6,484 nt of DNA from Mycoplasmatota bacterium (lineage in GTDB: Bacteria > Bacillota_I > Bacilli_A > Izemoplasmatales > Hujiaoplasmataceae), in contig JAGLYJ010000064.1 in the NCBI GenBank assembly GCA_023132365.1, positions 1 through 6,484 on the forward strand, given 5' to 3'. Below are positions 5,756 to 6,484 of this stretch, in pieces (within the stretch, counting starts at the first letter, position 1; each line of letters begins with the position of its first letter). A program made the translations under genes and the position numbers. The notes under the pieces were generated by a model. The model was not told the DNA's origin and ran no database searches. It saw nothing but the letters and a program-made list of their open reading frames with translations.

Positions 5756-6484
5756 ATGAAAGATACAGTTAAGAATCTTTTTTATAAAGAATTTGGTTAT
5801 AATCCTGATAAACTATATTTTTCTCCAGGTAGAGTCAATATAATTGGTGGTCACACTGATTATAATGGTGGAGCTGTACTTCCTTTTTGTATTGATTTAG
5901 GCATCTACGCTGCAGTATCGAAAAGAAAAGACAAGATTATTAAAGTCTACTCAACAAACATGTCTAAAAAAGGTATCATTAACTTCAATCTAAATAATTT
6001 AGATTATGACAAAAATCGAAACTATGTTAATTATGTAAGTGGAGTTCTTCATAAGCTAAAATCCCTAGGATATATAATTCACTATGGATTTGATATGGTT
6101 ATCTCTGGAAATCTTCCTAGAGGTGGTGGGCTTTCATCTAGTGCAGCATTACTAGTTTTAACAACCAAAATCATTAAGGATTTAATGAATTTAGATATTA
6201 CTGATATTGAAATAGCGAAAATAACTAAAGCTGTAGAAAATCAGTATATTGGCGTTCAATGCGGCATCATGGATCAATTTATTATAGCTAAAGGGAAAAA
6301 GGACAATGTTATATACTTAGAATCTAGTACATTAGATTTTGAATACATTCCTTGTGAGTTGAATAATTATAAATTTGTTCTAATCAATTCTAATGTTGCT
6401 AGAAAACTAACAAATTCAGAATATAATACTAGACAAGCTGAAACTCAAGAAGTCTTAAAAATTCTAAGAAAACATGTAAATATT
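5756..6484 (+). CDS. galK: Galactokinase, N-terminal part (3' end outside window)
   Basis: The first 243 codons of a GHMP-family sugar kinase that phosphorylates alpha-D-galactose at C1 with ATP, the entry step of the Leloir pathway in the cytoplasm. The galactokinase signature is near the N-terminus (PGRVNIIGGHTDYNGG, 24-39). The phosphate-binding GHMP motif is LPRGGGLSSSAAL (120-132), and the catalytic-base aspartate is D173 in CGIMDQF. NSNVARKLTNSEYNTR (211-226) matches the region after the active site in galactokinases. Homologues are about 390 residues, so roughly 150 codons are missing beyond the edge. Unusual is G32: many galactokinases have Glu here (GEHTDY), a residue that contacts the sugar in solved structures; the neighbouring H33 and D35 are kept. 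The ATG at 5756 follows AGGAGG. galT or galE may follow outside the window, but none is visible. N-acetylgalactosamine kinases are related and cannot be wholly excluded. Confidence 0.92.
   Translation, partial: MKDTVKNLFYKEFGYNPDKLYFSPGRVNIIGGHTDYNGGAVLPFCIDLGIYAAVSKRKDKIIKVYSTNMSKKGIINFNLNNLDYDKNRNYVNYVSGVLHKLKSLGYIIHYGFDMVISGNLPRGGGLSSSAALLVLTTKIIKDLMNLDITDIEIAKITKAVENQYIGVQCGIMDQFIIAKGKKDNVIYLESSTLDFEYIPCELNNYKFVLINSNVARKLTNSEYNTRQAETQEVLKILRKHVNI

Overview
This is an AT-rich window from a low-GC, Gram-positive-type bacterium. TGG encodes tryptophan throughout (many Trp codons in the GH13 and hydrolase genes), no reading frame needs TGA as a sense codon, and stops are TAA or TAG. That argues against the UGA-Trp mollicutes (Mycoplasma, Spiroplasma) and fits an Acholeplasma/Izemoplasma-like or other deep AT-rich Bacillota lineage. 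The placement is inference. An L27 with an N-terminal extension and a probable L21-leader RNA also point to Bacillota/Mollicutes.

Layout. (1) 1-2300, plus strand: the 3' end of a family 3 glycoside hydrolase (GH3), then after 2 bases a complete GH13 alpha-glucosidase, ended by a strong hairpin terminator that probably also serves the convergent gene. (2) 2325-3745, minus strand: a single-cysteine flavoprotein disulfide reductase (CoA-disulfide reductase/NADH oxidase type) with its own near-consensus promoter and a palindrome on the -35 box. (3) 3768-4795, minus strand: a membrane-anchored alpha/beta hydrolase with its own terminator; its start is probably 18 bases inside the longest frame. 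(4) 4886-5668, plus strand: a perfect sigma-A promoter, a structured leader, rplU (L21), rpmA (L27) and a terminator. The gene usually lying between them in Bacillota, prp/ysxB (the L27-processing protease), is absent, and the L27 extension does not carry the usual cleavage motif. (5) 5703-6484, plus strand: a promoter and the first 243 codons of galactokinase galK, running off the window.

Together the genes suggest a sugar-fermenting organism that handles beta-glucosides, alpha-glucosides and galactose, with a flavoenzyme for thiol or NADH/oxygen balance. No mobile element, CRISPR array, tRNA or rRNA was seen. No gene-free stretch exceeds 300 bases; the longest, about 4796-5010, holds the rplU promoter and leader. 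I see no wholly new system. The most unusual point is the L27 N-terminus together with the missing prp.
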